Shown here: positions 53,759-63,998 of the stretch, piece after piece
Layout of the letters: each line of letters starts with the position of its first letter
Numbering within the stretch: position 1 is the first letter of the stretch
NCBI GenBank assembly: GCA_030295235.1
Contig: AP026149.1
Coordinates: 496,001-560,000 of the forward strand
Source of the DNA: Fistulifera solaris
Taxonomy: Eukaryota > Bacillariophyta > Bacillariophyceae > Naviculales > Stauroneidaceae
DNA: 64,000 nucleotides
Reading direction: 5' to 3'
Translations under genes and position numbers: made by a program
The notes under the pieces: model-generated
Told to the model about the DNA's origin: nothing
Database searches by the model: none
What the model saw: the letters and a program-made list of their open reading frames with translations, nothing else

Positions 53759-55490
53759 ATGCCTCCTGCGCAAGAAAGTCAAAGTTTTCTAGACAAATTT
53801 AGACGATCAAATGACATGTCTTCCTTGAGCAGTGTCGGATCGACAGAGATGAACCAGTCAAAAGTAACGGTGGAACTGTCAGTCTCCCTCTCGTTACCGG
53901 CCGAAGAAATGCGCGACAATCCGAAATCGTTCAAACGATGGCTCTTTGACTACTATGGCGAAGAAATTATTCATGCAGCTCAAGTTCAGTTTACGGAAGA
54001 AGAAAAAGAAAAACTAGATGTCACGTTTGATCGCCGCAACTTGGAGCCCACGACCGGTGGCAATGCGGGGCCACTCCAGCAGCACAGCGTCCGTTCTTTA
54101 AACTCGTTCGAATAGGATTTTGATGAAGGGGAAGCTTAACGACTCGATCTCTTAGACAAGATAGCAGTTGATCAAAGTCATTTTTGAAAATTGATGACCC
54201 CAAAATTGTGTATTTATGTTTGATGGATGGTATTCTAGACCTGATGCAAAGTGAATTTGGCTTCATTGGAGAGACAAATTACGACGAGAAAAAAGAATAT
54301 GTCTCTTCAAACACATCGACTACTACTGTTGGATGGGAGCAAGAAACCGTTCAGTATTTTAAACAACATTAGGGGGTGACGTTCACAAACATGGATTCGT
54401 AATGGGAAGAGTACTAACAACAAGAAAGGCCTTGATTTGCATTGATGTCGAGTTTGCAGCAGCTTCTCTACCCGGTGGTCATCCGGATGTCACTAGCTCT
54501 GTAGAAATTCCACTTTCCGTCGGCGGTGAGATAATCGGAAATATTTGTACTGCGAACAAAAGAGGTACAAAGGCACAGTATACGGAGAAAGACATTGAAT
54601 CCCTTGAACTCTTTGCTGTGACGGGTTGCAATCTAATTCAGGCATACCGGGAATTGGAAAGAAACAGACTGCTTATCGACACGTTGGAAGAAAAGGTCAA
54701 CGAGCGCACTATTAAACTAGCTACTGCAAATAAGGAACTCGAAACAGCGAAAGAACGAGTCGAGCAAGCGTCCAGGCTCCAACAACTGCTTCTTAAAGGA
54801 TCAAATATCGTCGCGTTTTGATCGTTTACAGGCTCAGCGGTCACGATTCACGACCCCAAATTATCTGCTTGGTACAAGAAGATCTTTTCCTGAAATGATT
54901 GAGAGGCTAAAGCAAATTGTACCCTTTCATCTGACAACCTTCGGTCCCAAATACTTGGTAAAAAGGACAGAGAGGCATTTTCGTTCTTTGATCAATGTCC
55001 TTCCTTCTGTCTTAATGGAATCGCTAGCAGAGCTGATTTGTGTACAACTGCGATCCAAATCAGACTCCTCGTTAGGGGGACTTGCTCTCCGATCTCTTGG
55101 TGTCTTCAAAGTACCTTTGCGCGACATCCGAGTTCTGGTGGCGAAGGACAATCTCGTGAATCAAAAAGTAATGAAAAGATGCTAGGTCGAATTGGAACAG
55201 AGAGCATCGGAATTGTCGACGACGGTCATAAGGCCGTTCACAGAGAAGCCCACACTTCGTACGATATCATATTGATGGATATGACAATGCCAGTCATGGA
55301 CGGCGTTGCAGCTTGTCGCGAGATCCTTGGTGGAGAAAATGGGCGACCCAAGCCAAAGATAATCTTTGTCACAGCTCATCTCGCCGGTGACTATGAAGAA
55401 GAATGCATGAATGACTGTACATCGGGATATATCACGAAGGCATTCAACATGAATGAAATCACAAACGCGTTAATGGTATGTATAGAATAG
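53759..55490 (+). pseudogene. Decayed hybrid sensor kinase: GAF and receiver parts remain, kinase core missing
   Basis: An N-terminal frame (53759-54115) with KVTVELSVSLSLPAEEMRDN is followed by stops in all forward frames, then GAF-type pieces: MDGILDLMQSEFGFIGETNY and SSVEIPLSVGGEIIGNICTA with YTEKDIESLELFAVTGCNLI. A coiled coil (LEEKVNERTIKLATANKELE) leads to where the HisKA and HATPase domains should be, but only about 300 bp of unrecognisable sequence is there. A response-regulator end follows: IRVLVAKDNLVNQKVMKR, SYDIILMDMTMPVMDGVAAC with the phospho-acceptor Asp, and KIIFVTAHL with the conserved Thr and Lys-like end. The lost kinase core cannot be explained by single-base errors. Confidence 0.65.
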
Positions 55491-56200
55491 AGATGTTTTT
55501 GCGTTTTGATTATTTAGTCTTTTCAAACGCACAGGCTACTTTGATGGCTGCTTACATTTCGGGTCAACACGAACGAACAACCTACGTTTGCATTGGCATT
55601 GCGCATCTCAGCACTCTCGAATTTTTACGTCAAAAACCTTTTGCATGATGGATCTTTTCGACTATTCCTTTCTCTTCTACAATGCAACTAATCTCAATGG
55701 GATTTGCAATGCAAATATTTGAGTTACGATGGGGAAAAAGCCTTGTATAGCTGTACCTGGTAAAGTACTATAAACCCAGTGTACGTTCTTGGGTAACACG
55801 ACTGGATTGGAGTCATGAGTCACAATTTCGTCCATAAAGTCTGCGTGATTTTGTTTTTAAAACCCATTCATACTTAACTCCGGTTTAAAAGAGCTTTCCA
55901 TGCAGTACCTGGTATCGCAAGCGTAAGTCTTGCTGAAATGAATACTCCCTAAGGAGTTACAACAGCACGCTTATTTATAGACACCCTATTTTTCTTTTTT
56001 GCAGGCTTGCAGATACCGGTACTGGTCGTCTGACCTCGTGTCCTCCATAAATGAATGAAGGTAAATCTTGCGGCTCGCGCATACACCGTCGACCGCATTT
56101 GCCGCCGTGATGTTATTGTCGTCGTTACCAGTATATGAATCGAAGACTGCCGGGTGATTGTCTAGCGGCTTTCTTCACTCTCATCAACAGAAAGAAACAG
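55491..56200. other. Intergenic region
   Basis: 710 bp with three copies of a GTACCTGG-like motif (about 55757, 55905, 56014). A short upstream ATG frame at 56135 is in frame with the next gene but the second ATG at 56201 gives the better presequence. Confidence 0.4.
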
Positions 56201-57603
56201 ATGACATCTATTGCTATATCAAGACTTGTCACTTCTTCGCGAAGAGCACGCGCATTTGTGGGGCTCGACCGAATCACCGCTACATCACGCTTCTCCACCA
56301 CCACATCCGAGCGCTCCGGAGACGAAGACATCACTCCTAGTCAACCCTTTGTTAAGACTCGCATTCGACCCGGAGAATGGGATCCAGAAACGCGCACGAA
56401 TCTCTCTATCGCCCCAAATTCCGTTCGAGGGCCAAAATTTGGAGCGGTGATGATTTTGCGCGTCAACCGACGGTAGGCTTTTCCTCCGAGTACGAATCCT
56501 TCGTCGATGCGGCTGTCACGTTGTCATGGTTGACGCAGAACGATCAAAAACAAATTTATCGTCTTTATTGTGACATTCTGGAAGCCACGACCGAGGGAAG
56601 TCGCACTTCGCATGAATACATTGTTCGAGTCGTCGCTCAGAAATTCAACTTGACCCCCGAACGTGTCGCGGCGGTCATTCAACTTCAGCACAATGAAGAG
56701 CAAATGATTCGAAAACAACAAGAAGGCGACGACAGCATCAAGCTGTTGACGGAGGCTGCCGAATACATGGACAACGCAATCCAGCAAGAAATCAACGAAG
56801 CTTACCGGGGATTTGGTTTGAAGAAACCCGATGAGTTCGTGGAAGACCCTACCTTTATTGGTATTGGACAGGAAAGCAAGTCGTGGAAAGTTATTGATGA
56901 TCTTTTGATGTTGATCAGCTCATGAAAGACGCGGCTGTCCGTGATGAGAAGGAAGCCCGGGTGGCGATTGACGGTTACGTGTATGTTGAAGATGTGGACG
57001 AGAGTTCCGTGAAAATTCCCATTTCGAAAGACTGCCGTGAGCTTATTAAGTCTGTAAACCGCTTCAAAAAGACCTTTTCCAACGAAGGCGATATCGAATC
57101 GACAGACGCACTGCCTAAAGGGGGCGAGCGTCGCGAACGATGGAAGTTTGTTGCCCAAGTTGTGAATACTCGCCAGCTTCGTCGCCAGCGCAATAGCGAT
57201 GCCAAGAAGAGAAAGAATCGCGCACCACGGAGCTACGCGAACAATGCTCCAGTCAATTCTCTTGTGGAACAAAACGGCTCCGTAAGAGCAGCCACGTTGG
57301 AAGATGTTAAGCAGACCGCGTGGAAGCCTGTTCGTCATGTTTGTGAACATATCTATCAGGGGGGCAAAACAGGGATGGTTGGATCGGCGCCTACGGGGCG
57401 ATACAAAAGCATGGGGAAGAGCTCCCCCAGCACCTGTTACACCACCAAAGACGGTTTCGGCGAATGAGAGTTCGGCAGAGAGAGAGCCAGTGAACGAGGA
57501 GGAAATGGCCCAGGATGCGAACGATGGCTCCGGTTCTAATGAAGAAAATAGAGATTCCGCGGATCAAGGCAACAGCTCGCCAAAAGACGATAAAGAGTTG
57601 TAA
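56201..57603 (+). CDS. Probable mitochondrial protein of unknown function, three apparent frameshifts
   Basis: ATG 56201 starts MTSIAISRLVTSSRRARAFV and SRFSTTTSERS, a convincing mitochondrial presequence. Conserved-looking segments are FARQPTVGFSSEYESFVDAA, VTLSWLTQNDQKQIYRLYCD, YIVRVVAQKFNLTPERVAAV and, later, a basic run RQLRRQRNSDAKKRKNRAPR. It resembles mitoribosome-associated or mitochondrial regulator proteins, but I cannot name the family. Frames break near 56447 (one short), at 56903-56906 (TTTT, one short) and 57359-57364 (six G, one extra); corrected length about 467. The C-terminus is acidic and disordered. Confidence 0.6.
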
Positions 57604-58046
57604 CGGATTAGATGGCTATGGCTTCCTTTTATTTGTTGCTACGCTACTGTACCAGTACCGGCTATCGGCAACTGTCTTGAGTCGTCGTCATTCGTCATGA
57701 ACTGTGACTGGTTCTTTCTGTCCTACGAGTACCAGGTTATATTTTATATAGCCCGAGAAGTTGTCTTGGTTCTCGTCCAGTAGTTCCTTCCTTAACTATA
57801 ATCTGTCAACCCATTCATTGAACGCTTGTCGAGCCGTTGGTTTTGAAAAATTCACATCCCATCATCTTTCAGCGACGAGAATGTTATGCCCATTTTTTGC
57901 AGAGCTTATCATTCGATCCCAAATAAGAATTATACTACCCACTATAATCCGCTTTTCTGTCCACGACGGTCGATAAAAGGAACTTCGGGGACAATTTTTA
58001 GTGAACGGAACCCTGTTGCTGATCACAGCAGACGACCGTACTCAGG
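57604..58046. other. Intergenic region
   Basis: 443 bp with GTACCAG-type motifs at about 57649 and 57728. Nothing else recognised. Confidence 0.4.
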
Positions 58047-58367
58047 ATGAACAATGGACGAGCCGAATCACCGCCTCGTAACCTGATTTTGACAACCGAA
58101 AAAATTCTGCGAAATCCACCTCAAGCACCCAAAAGGAAGAAACCTGGACCGCGTGAGTTCGAGGATAATGAGTACATTCCGAGCGATCTCATAGCACCTT
58201 GGATGATTCCAACATTCGACAACCATAATGAACCCGAATGGGTCTCTCCTCGGTTCCTTCCGCGTAGACGACTTTTTGACGACGATTATAGAGGCTTTGG
58301 CTCGAGTATCGATCTAGTTGGGAGCTCCTCTAGTGATAAAACAGCGACAAGAAGTGATCGGCGTTAA
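58047..58367 (+). CDS. Small hypothetical protein
   Basis: A 106-residue frame from ATG 58047, rich in Pro, Arg and Asp, with PKRKKPGPREFEDNEYIP and WVSPRFLPRRRLFDDDYRGF. No domain recognised; the clear Pro/aromatic pattern and lack of stops suggest a real small gene. It converges on CBP20. Confidence 0.4.
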   Translation: MNNGRAESPPRNLILTTEKILRNPPQAPKRKKPGPREFEDNEYIPSDLIAPWMIPTFDNHNEPEWVSPRFLPRRRLFDDDYRGFGSSIDLVGSSSSDKTATRSDRR

Positions 58368-58585
58368 AAAGATGATAATATGATGCAGGGAGAAGGCCGT
58401 TTGTTTTGCTGCTATACGCGATATTAAGAGGGAGTTTAGACACCTTTTGTGTGTTCAAACATTTAATAGATCAGTTTTGAGAGTTTTTAGCAGATAAATT
58501 TCTGCTCATAGAGTATGATGACCTTTCAACGAAGAGATTAATAGTAATGAAACGTGCATGGCGCGACTGAACGCGAACATCCGTT

Positions 58586-59185
58586 TTACATTCGCATGCG
58601 CTTATTCGATGGTTCCATGTCATCATCGTCTTCGCGAGACCCATTAAAGTTTTCGGCACCTGGTTCTGTTGATTCACGAGGCTCCTCCGAAGGATTATAA
58701 TCGTTTCTTTCGCGCTTCCTTGCTGCTTCAGCCTTACGGTCGTGACGCACTTGACCTCCTTTCACTCCGCGTCCGAATTGACGTCCAGGTATAAACCCTG
58801 AGTCCAATTCAACTCGAATCACTTGCCCGTCTAATTTCGTCGAACTCAACAGTGACACAGCCGCCAGAGCATCCTCCCGCGAATAATACTCCACGAAGCA
58901 AAAGCCACAAGGCATTTTCTTGTTCCTATCTAGGCCCATGTGAATTTGTTTTACCGGTCCAAGCTGCGAAAAATGGGATCGAATGTGGGCTGTGCGGGTG
59001 CTAAAAGCGACGTTACCGACATACAGAGTGGAACTGGAAGACAGTGCTTTCATTTGAGCCTCCGGTGAATCATAATGTGAGCGATCCCAGTATAGTTTCT
59101 TGTCTTCCGCGCTAAAAATCAAATCAGGAGCTCGAGGAGGGGGCGGTAAGATGAGCTGAGTTGAGGTTAATGGGGAGTTGTCCAT
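58586..59185 (-). CDS. NCBP2: Nuclear cap-binding protein subunit 2 (CBP20)
   Basis: Intact 199-residue frame. The N-terminal extension KKLYWDRSHYDSPEAQMKAL with conserved Tyr, then the RRM: STLYVGNVAFSTRTAHIRSH (RNP2), GPVKQIHMGLDRNKKMPCGF and CFVEYYSREDA (RNP1), IRVELDSGFIPGRQFGRGVK and GGQVRHD. These match CBP20, including the Tyr residues that stack on the m7G cap and the Arg/Gly segment that folds onto the cap. Role: binds capped RNA with CBP80 in the nucleus. The acidic tail DDDDMEPSNKRMRM is less conserved. Confidence 0.95.
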   Translation of the reverse strand: MDNSPLTSTQLILPPPPRAPDLIFSAEDKKLYWDRSHYDSPEAQMKALSSSSTLYVGNVAFSTRTAHIRSHFSQLGPVKQIHMGLDRNKKMPCGFCFVEYYSREDALAAVSLLSSTKLDGQVIRVELDSGFIPGRQFGRGVKGGQVRHDRKAEAARKRERNDYNPSEEPRESTEPGAENFNGSREDDDDMEPSNKRMRM

Positions 59186-59733
59186 TGTTTAGAACGACAA
59201 AATTTCGCTTTGTGGTGTCCCCAAGAGGTGCTAATAAACGTTGGTGCTTTTGGACAAGTAGTAATTAAGGCCCTCGATTAGTTTTCGTAGCGCTTTACCG
59301 ACGAATACTTTTTTCACGGCGTTGATAATCTTCAAGTTATATTGAAGGAGATTTTCAAGAGAACAGATACATGCTGCAACGCGAAGCAAAAAGCAAAAAA
59401 CCGCGACGCACCGTGCCGTTAAGTCCGTGGCGTGACATGATGCATGAGCAACGACTGACGACCCGGGAAAATTCAAACGTTAAGGATATGGTTTTGTGTT
59501 TTCTTATGCAAAGCTAGGGTAAAGGTTACCGGTACCAGGTACCGGTACCGGTACCGGTAGCTTATCGCACTTCGCACTCTAAGGTGATGATGATGCACCG
59601 GAACGTTGCTAATGGGCACAAAGCTTCGCTACATTTGCATTAACCTGTAACATTCAGCCTGCACTAAGATCTCTAGCAACTAGTGGGAAAATATACTATT
59701 AGGCGGTCTATTGAGAATACAGATATTAAGATC
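59186..59733. other. Intergenic region with GGTACC repeats
   Basis: 548 bp upstream of CBP20 and downstream of the copper-type gene A. At 59527-59558 a run of overlapping ggtaccaggtaccggtacc units forms a palindrome-rich cluster. No gene. Confidence 0.45.
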
Positions 59734-61185
59734 CTAGTTATAAAAAAGCGCGATTGCTGTTGATATAACAATTGAGACCGCGGCTTTGTTTCTATCCACA
59801 GAGGAGGACAAGGAACTGGTCTCTGGTTCATCGCTGGGCGTTTGAGAATCGTTGTCGCCTTCAAATTTGGAGTCAATCTCAACGAGGCAGTCGTCTTCTG
59901 CTGGCAAGTCTAATTGGCTCAGGATGTTTTGCATTATTTGAATTTCGTGATTCTGGCGGTTGATAAGTGATCTTATGAGAGACTCCATCACACATCCCTC
60001 ACATTGTATAGCGTTCGATTTCAATAAAGCTTTCCCCATATTCACAGCATTTTGGTGATGAGGAATCATGTGGTGTAGAAAGAGGCCGATTTCCGAAGAT
60101 GCTGTCATCCCTGTCGTCATACCAGCGAACATGTGACAATTCATGGCGTTGTTACAGTCAGCATAAACCTGCAAAGATTCAGAGGCATCCTCCGAATCAC
60201 AAACAAACGTCAACGGGCACTGCGGATGCGGTAACTGGAAGTCTGCTAGGCCATGAGTACCGCAAGTCTGGTCAAAGTCACTGACAACTGGGCTATAGTA
60301 GTCCTCCGGAAGTGCAGGAGTGTCTTCATCGTTCACAGGGACACCGCGCCTCAACAGTTTGATTCGACCAGCCATCATATTGTGAATGTGACAGTAATAA
60401 AAGATATCTTCCCCGAACGTAGCATCGTCGAAATTCAGCTCGACGCTCCACTCCCCTAGCCATGCCTCGAGCGGTTGAAAGAAAGAGCTACGATACTCAC
60501 CCAGGCCGTGATCAGGAACCTCTTCCCAGATCCCAAACGCTCCTTGTCGAAAGGCCAGGGAGGTATTTCCTCTGTTGTGAAGAGGCGCTGGACAGGAAAG
60601 CGACGCCATGCACTCGCCGGTTGGCGAATAGTAATGCTCCAGGGAGCCGACCGCCGTCCCATTCATCCCTGTACTCGCACTGTGATTCATGCCCATCATA
60701 TCACTTTGTCTGGTAGATGTGAAATTGCTTATAGTTGGTGTGTTGTTGCCTGTGTTGCTAGTGCCTGTTGTAGTGCCGGTGGTAGTGCCGCCCATACCGT
60801 GACTCGCGTGGCCCCCGCCCATGCTCATGTCCCCGTGCGCGTGCGCTCCGTGAGAATCGTGAACGTACCCGAAACCGAGAGGATGATAGTAATTCGAAAC
60901 ATGATTCTGAACAAATGTATACTTTTCCCCGATTTCCATGCCGATGGTAGGATTGACTGCGTCGCCGCACTCCTCGAATTTGAAGTACCCTGAGGATTTG
61001 GTACGATTAGCTAATGAATGAGGAGCGTACGAGATGGGGCAAAGAGAAAGAAGAACAATGGTCTTCTACGTACCAAATTCTCCTGCATATAGGTCAACTT
61101 GCACTGTATAGATGTTGTTAGGTGAAGTACAAATAGCTGCGTTTGCGAGCTTGAGAAGAAAAAGATAAGCGAGTGACTTCCACAT
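59734..61185 (-). CDS. Secreted cupredoxin-DUF305 copper-type protein, copy A (predicted GPI-anchored)
   Basis: Exon 1 (61185-61074) codes a signal peptide MWKSLAYLFLLKLANAA; an 84-bp intron (61073-60990) follows; the product has 455 residues. A cupredoxin-like domain shows a His in YYHPLGFGYVHD and the Cys-His-His-Met group in FYYCHIHNMMAGRI, as in type I copper sites. A His/Met/Gly/Thr-rich loop (HGAHAHGDMSMGGG, MMGMNHSAS) interrupts it and could bind Cu(I). The second domain is DUF305, with NCHMFAGMTTGMTASSEIGL and HHMIPHHQNAVNMGKALL; bacterial DUF305 proteins include copper-binding CopM. A Ser-rich stretch and a hydrophobic end (AAVSIVISTAIALF) look like a GPI-anchor signal. Paired head-to-head with copy B. 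Confidence 0.8.
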
Positions 61186-61186
61186 T
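60215..61186 (-). repeat. Inverted-repeat arm A (about 970 bp)
   Basis: Covers exon 1, the intron and most of the cupredoxin part of copy A. It matches arm B with only two differences that I find: a silent A/G change in Lys of RIKLLRR, and one base in an intron T run. Confidence 0.9.
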
Positions 61187-61695
61187 ATTGAAAAAAAGGT
61201 TTGTTTCAGTCAAAAGGGAGCTTTCGTTATTTATGTGATCAAGGGTTGTTTGTTGTTTGTTGTTAGTAGTGCGTTATTACTACTTGGTGTTTCGTTTGGT
61301 GTTGCGTTCTGTGACGCTCTGAGCTGTGGGGAGTGGGGAGTTGGGAGTTGGGAGTTAGGCCTTAACGAAACGTAGCAGACCATAGTTACCAGCGCAACGG
61401 TTAGTTGAACGGAATGGCAGAGCACATCGTTGTAGTCGCCGAGGCAGTCGTGCGTTTTTCAGAAGTCTTCTTCACACATGTAGAGAAAGTACCTATTTTT
61501 TTATAATGTTGTTGTCTCCTTTTAGATTTTGGATTTCCGTAACAGTCGAAAAAGGCCTTCAATTAACAACGACCCTCATCACACCCTTCGACAAGAAACA
61601 TACACCGCCCATTTCATTGCCTATATGTTGTTTATAACAATCCTTTCTTTAGCATTAAGGTCGGCTTTCACAAAATCAAGCAGAGCCTTTACGAC
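61187..61695. promoter_or_regulatory. Spacer between the inverted copper-type genes (divergent promoters)
   Basis: About 510 bp without homology between halves, containing both promoters. It includes the tandem run gttgggagttgggagttagg at about 61340-61360 and repeats of ttgttgtttg near 61250. Each gene has its own upstream sequence although the coding starts are identical. Confidence 0.5.
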
Positions 61696-62668
61696 AATGT
61701 GGAAGTCACTCGCTTATCTTTTTCTTCTCAAGCTCGCAAACGCAGCTATTTGTACTTCACCTAACAACATCTATACAGTGCAAGTTGACCTATATGCAGG
61801 AGAATTTGGTACGTAGAAGACCATTGTTCTTCTTTCTCTTTTGCCCCATCTCGTACGCTCCTCATTCATTAGCTAATCGTACCAAATCCTCAGGGTACTT
61901 CAAATTCGAGGAGTGCGGCGACGCAGTCAATCCTACCATCGGCATGGAAATCGGGGAAAAGTATACATTTGTTCAGAATCATGTTTCGAATTACTATCAT
62001 CCTCTCGGTTTCGGGTACGTTCACGATTCTCACGGAGCGCACGCGCACGGGGACATGAGCATGGGCGGGGGCCACGCGAGTCACGGTATGGGCGGCACTA
62101 CCACCGGCACTACAACAGGCACTAGCAACACAGGCAACAACACACCAACTATAAGCAATTTCACATCTACCAGACAAAGTGATATGATGGGCATGAATCA
62201 CAGTGCGAGTACAGGGATGAATGGGACGGCGGTCGGCTCCCTGGAGCATTACTATTCGCCAACCGGCGAGTGCATGGCGTCGCTTTCCTGTCCAGCGCCT
62301 CTTCACAACAGAGGAAATACCTCCCTGGCCTTTCGACAAGGAGCGTTTGGGATCTGGGAAGAGGTTCCTGATCACGGCCTGGGTGAGTATCGTAGCTCTT
62401 TCTTTCAACCGCTCGAGGCATGGCTAGGGGAGTGGAGCGTCGAGCTGAATTTCGACGATGCTACGTTCGGGGAAGATATCTTTTATTACTGTCACATTCA
62501 CAATATGATGGCTGGTCGAATCAAGCTGTTGAGGCGCGGTGTCCCTGTGAACGATGAAGACACTCCTGCACTTCCGGAGGACTACTATAGCCCAGTTGTC
62601 AGTGACTTTGACCAGACTTGCGGTACTCATGGCCTAGCAGACTTCCAGTTACCGCATCCGCAGTGCCC
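61696..62668 (+). repeat. Inverted-repeat arm B (about 970 bp)
   Basis: The counterpart of arm A, beginning at the base before the start codon and ending inside PHPQCP, after which the two genes differ. Confidence 0.9.
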
Positions 62669-63059
62669 CGATACTTTTGTCTGTAATGCCGAGCAAATCA
62701 CCAATCCTTCGCTAGCTAACTTTGTGGACTGCTTGAATGCTATGAATTGTCACATGTTTGCTGGTATGACAACAGGAATGACAGCGTCTTCTGAGATTGC
62801 CTTGTTCTTAAATCAAATGATTCCGCATCACCAGAATGCAGTAAACATGGCCAAACTCTTGCTAAGAAGTGGCAAGGTAACCTGCGAAAATCTCAAGAAC
62901 GTAACTGACCCCATGTGCCAGCTGGAAATACTTCTGCGGGGAATCATCGGCGAGCAAAACCACCAAATCCAACTAATGCAACAAGAGCTGAAACAATATT
63001 CTCCTTTGGGGGAATGCGTCGTACATGTCACAGAAACAAGTCGCATATCAAGCAGGTAA
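61697..63059 (+). CDS. Secreted cupredoxin-DUF305 copper-type protein, copy B
   Basis: Exon 1 (61697-61808), an 85-bp intron (61809-61893) and exon 2 to 63059 give 425 residues. The signal peptide, cupredoxin domain and His/Met loop are identical in protein to copy A. From PHPQCP on, the DUF305 part differs: DTFVCNAEQITNPSLANFVD, then a shared NCHMFAGMTTGMTASSEI, then NQMIPHHQNAVNMAKLLLRS and QNHQIQLMQQELKQYSP. It ends in TSRISSR without a hydrophobic tail, so it should be soluble. Divergent transcription with copy A suggests joint control, perhaps by copper or iron; that is inference. Confidence 0.8.
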
Positions 63060-63107
63060 AGGGTTTTTATTAGCGCTAACTGATAAGTCATTTTTTTACT
63101 TTCGGCG

Positions 63108-63998
63108 TCATGGACTAGATTTAAGACTTTCGACTGCTTGTTGCGGGGTAATGAAATTACAAATTACAAGCAAGTGCCTGATCTCGTTATCGTCTATTGT
63201 TGAACCGAGCCACTGTCTCCATTCATCTGGTTTGCATTGCTGAAAAGTTTGAAACAAATTAGCAAGTTTGGAATAAATTCTTTTGCATTTTTCTCGACTT
63301 CGCCACTGTAGTTGAATGGGCAAAAGCTTTAAGTAAGGAGCCAAAAAATCTTTTAGACCAAGCCGAAACCCGCACCCGAACAACACGTCCTTTGGGACAG
63401 ATGATATAATGTCCAAGAATGCGGCCCAGACTGATTCCGTGTAGGAGTAACCCCAATGGCGAACAATTACGAAAACATTCGTGTTCATGTAATGGGCCTC
63501 TAGCGGATAATCGAATCCTTCTCCATGAACCATACCTCGGGTCCCATTATCGCGTTCTGTGTTCGACGCATCGTGTTCAAGGAGCAAGGCAAAGTCCTTT
63601 CCTCTTCGAAGCACAATCAAAGGGTGTCTTCGGGCCATGTCGTTTAAAATCTTGATGGAGCGGAACTGTCCGCTGCTAATGGACTCTATAACTTCGTTAA
63701 TTTTGTCATCCAAGCTTGATACCCATTCAGAAAATTGTTCCTGAAACAATTCAGAAGCTTTCATTAAAAGTCGACGAGTTCGCTCAGGGTTGAGATCAAG
63801 CCACAAAGAATGCTTGAGGTATAATCTTAGGAAAAATGAAGAAAATACCGGTTTCAGAATAAGGTCCGTGTCAGCTTTAATCTCAGCAATAACATTTCGA
63901 GTGACTGATTCAAAAGGCGATTTTCCCAAACTAGATACCCACAATCCGAAATCGAAACCGAGTGCGGCGTGACTGTCGTGTATAGATGCAGCGCATTT
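63108..63998 (-). CDS. Unknown protein, 5' end outside the window
   Basis: The frame stays open to the right edge, so the gene starts beyond it. About 296 residues are visible. Parts read HAALGFDFGLWVSSLGKSPF, SSFFLRLYLKHSLWLDLNPE, WVSSLDDKINEVIESISSGQ and, near the end, LVICNFITPQQAVESLKSSP. It has an even mix of helical and hydrophobic stretches, no signal peptide or membrane helix, and no motif I can name. Converges with copper-type copy B. Confidence 0.5.
   Translation of the reverse strand, partial: KCAASIHDSHAALGFDFGLWVSSLGKSPFESVTRNVIAEIKADTDLILKPVFSSFFLRLYLKHSLWLDLNPERTRRLLMKASELFQEQFSEWVSSLDDKINEVIESISSGQFRSIKILNDMARRHPLIVLRRGKDFALLLEHDASNTERDNGTRGMVHGEGFDYPLEAHYMNTNVFVIVRHWGYSYTESVWAAFLDIISSVPKDVLFGCGFRLGLKDFLAPYLKLLPIQLQWRSREKCKRIYSKLANLFQTFQQCKPDEWRQWLGSTIDDNEIRHLLVICNFITPQQAVESLKSSP

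Noticed and set aside
907-57364. Programmed ribosomal frameshifting or RNA editing as the cause of the many frame breaks
   Set aside because: Breaks go in both directions, occur in unrelated genes and at different base runs without a common slippery site; sequence error is simpler.
60475-60993. Long open frames on the opposite strand of both copper-type genes (172 codons, identical in both copies)
   Set aside because: They are shadows of the conserved coding strand and are kept only because the arms are near-identical; no domain or start context supports them.
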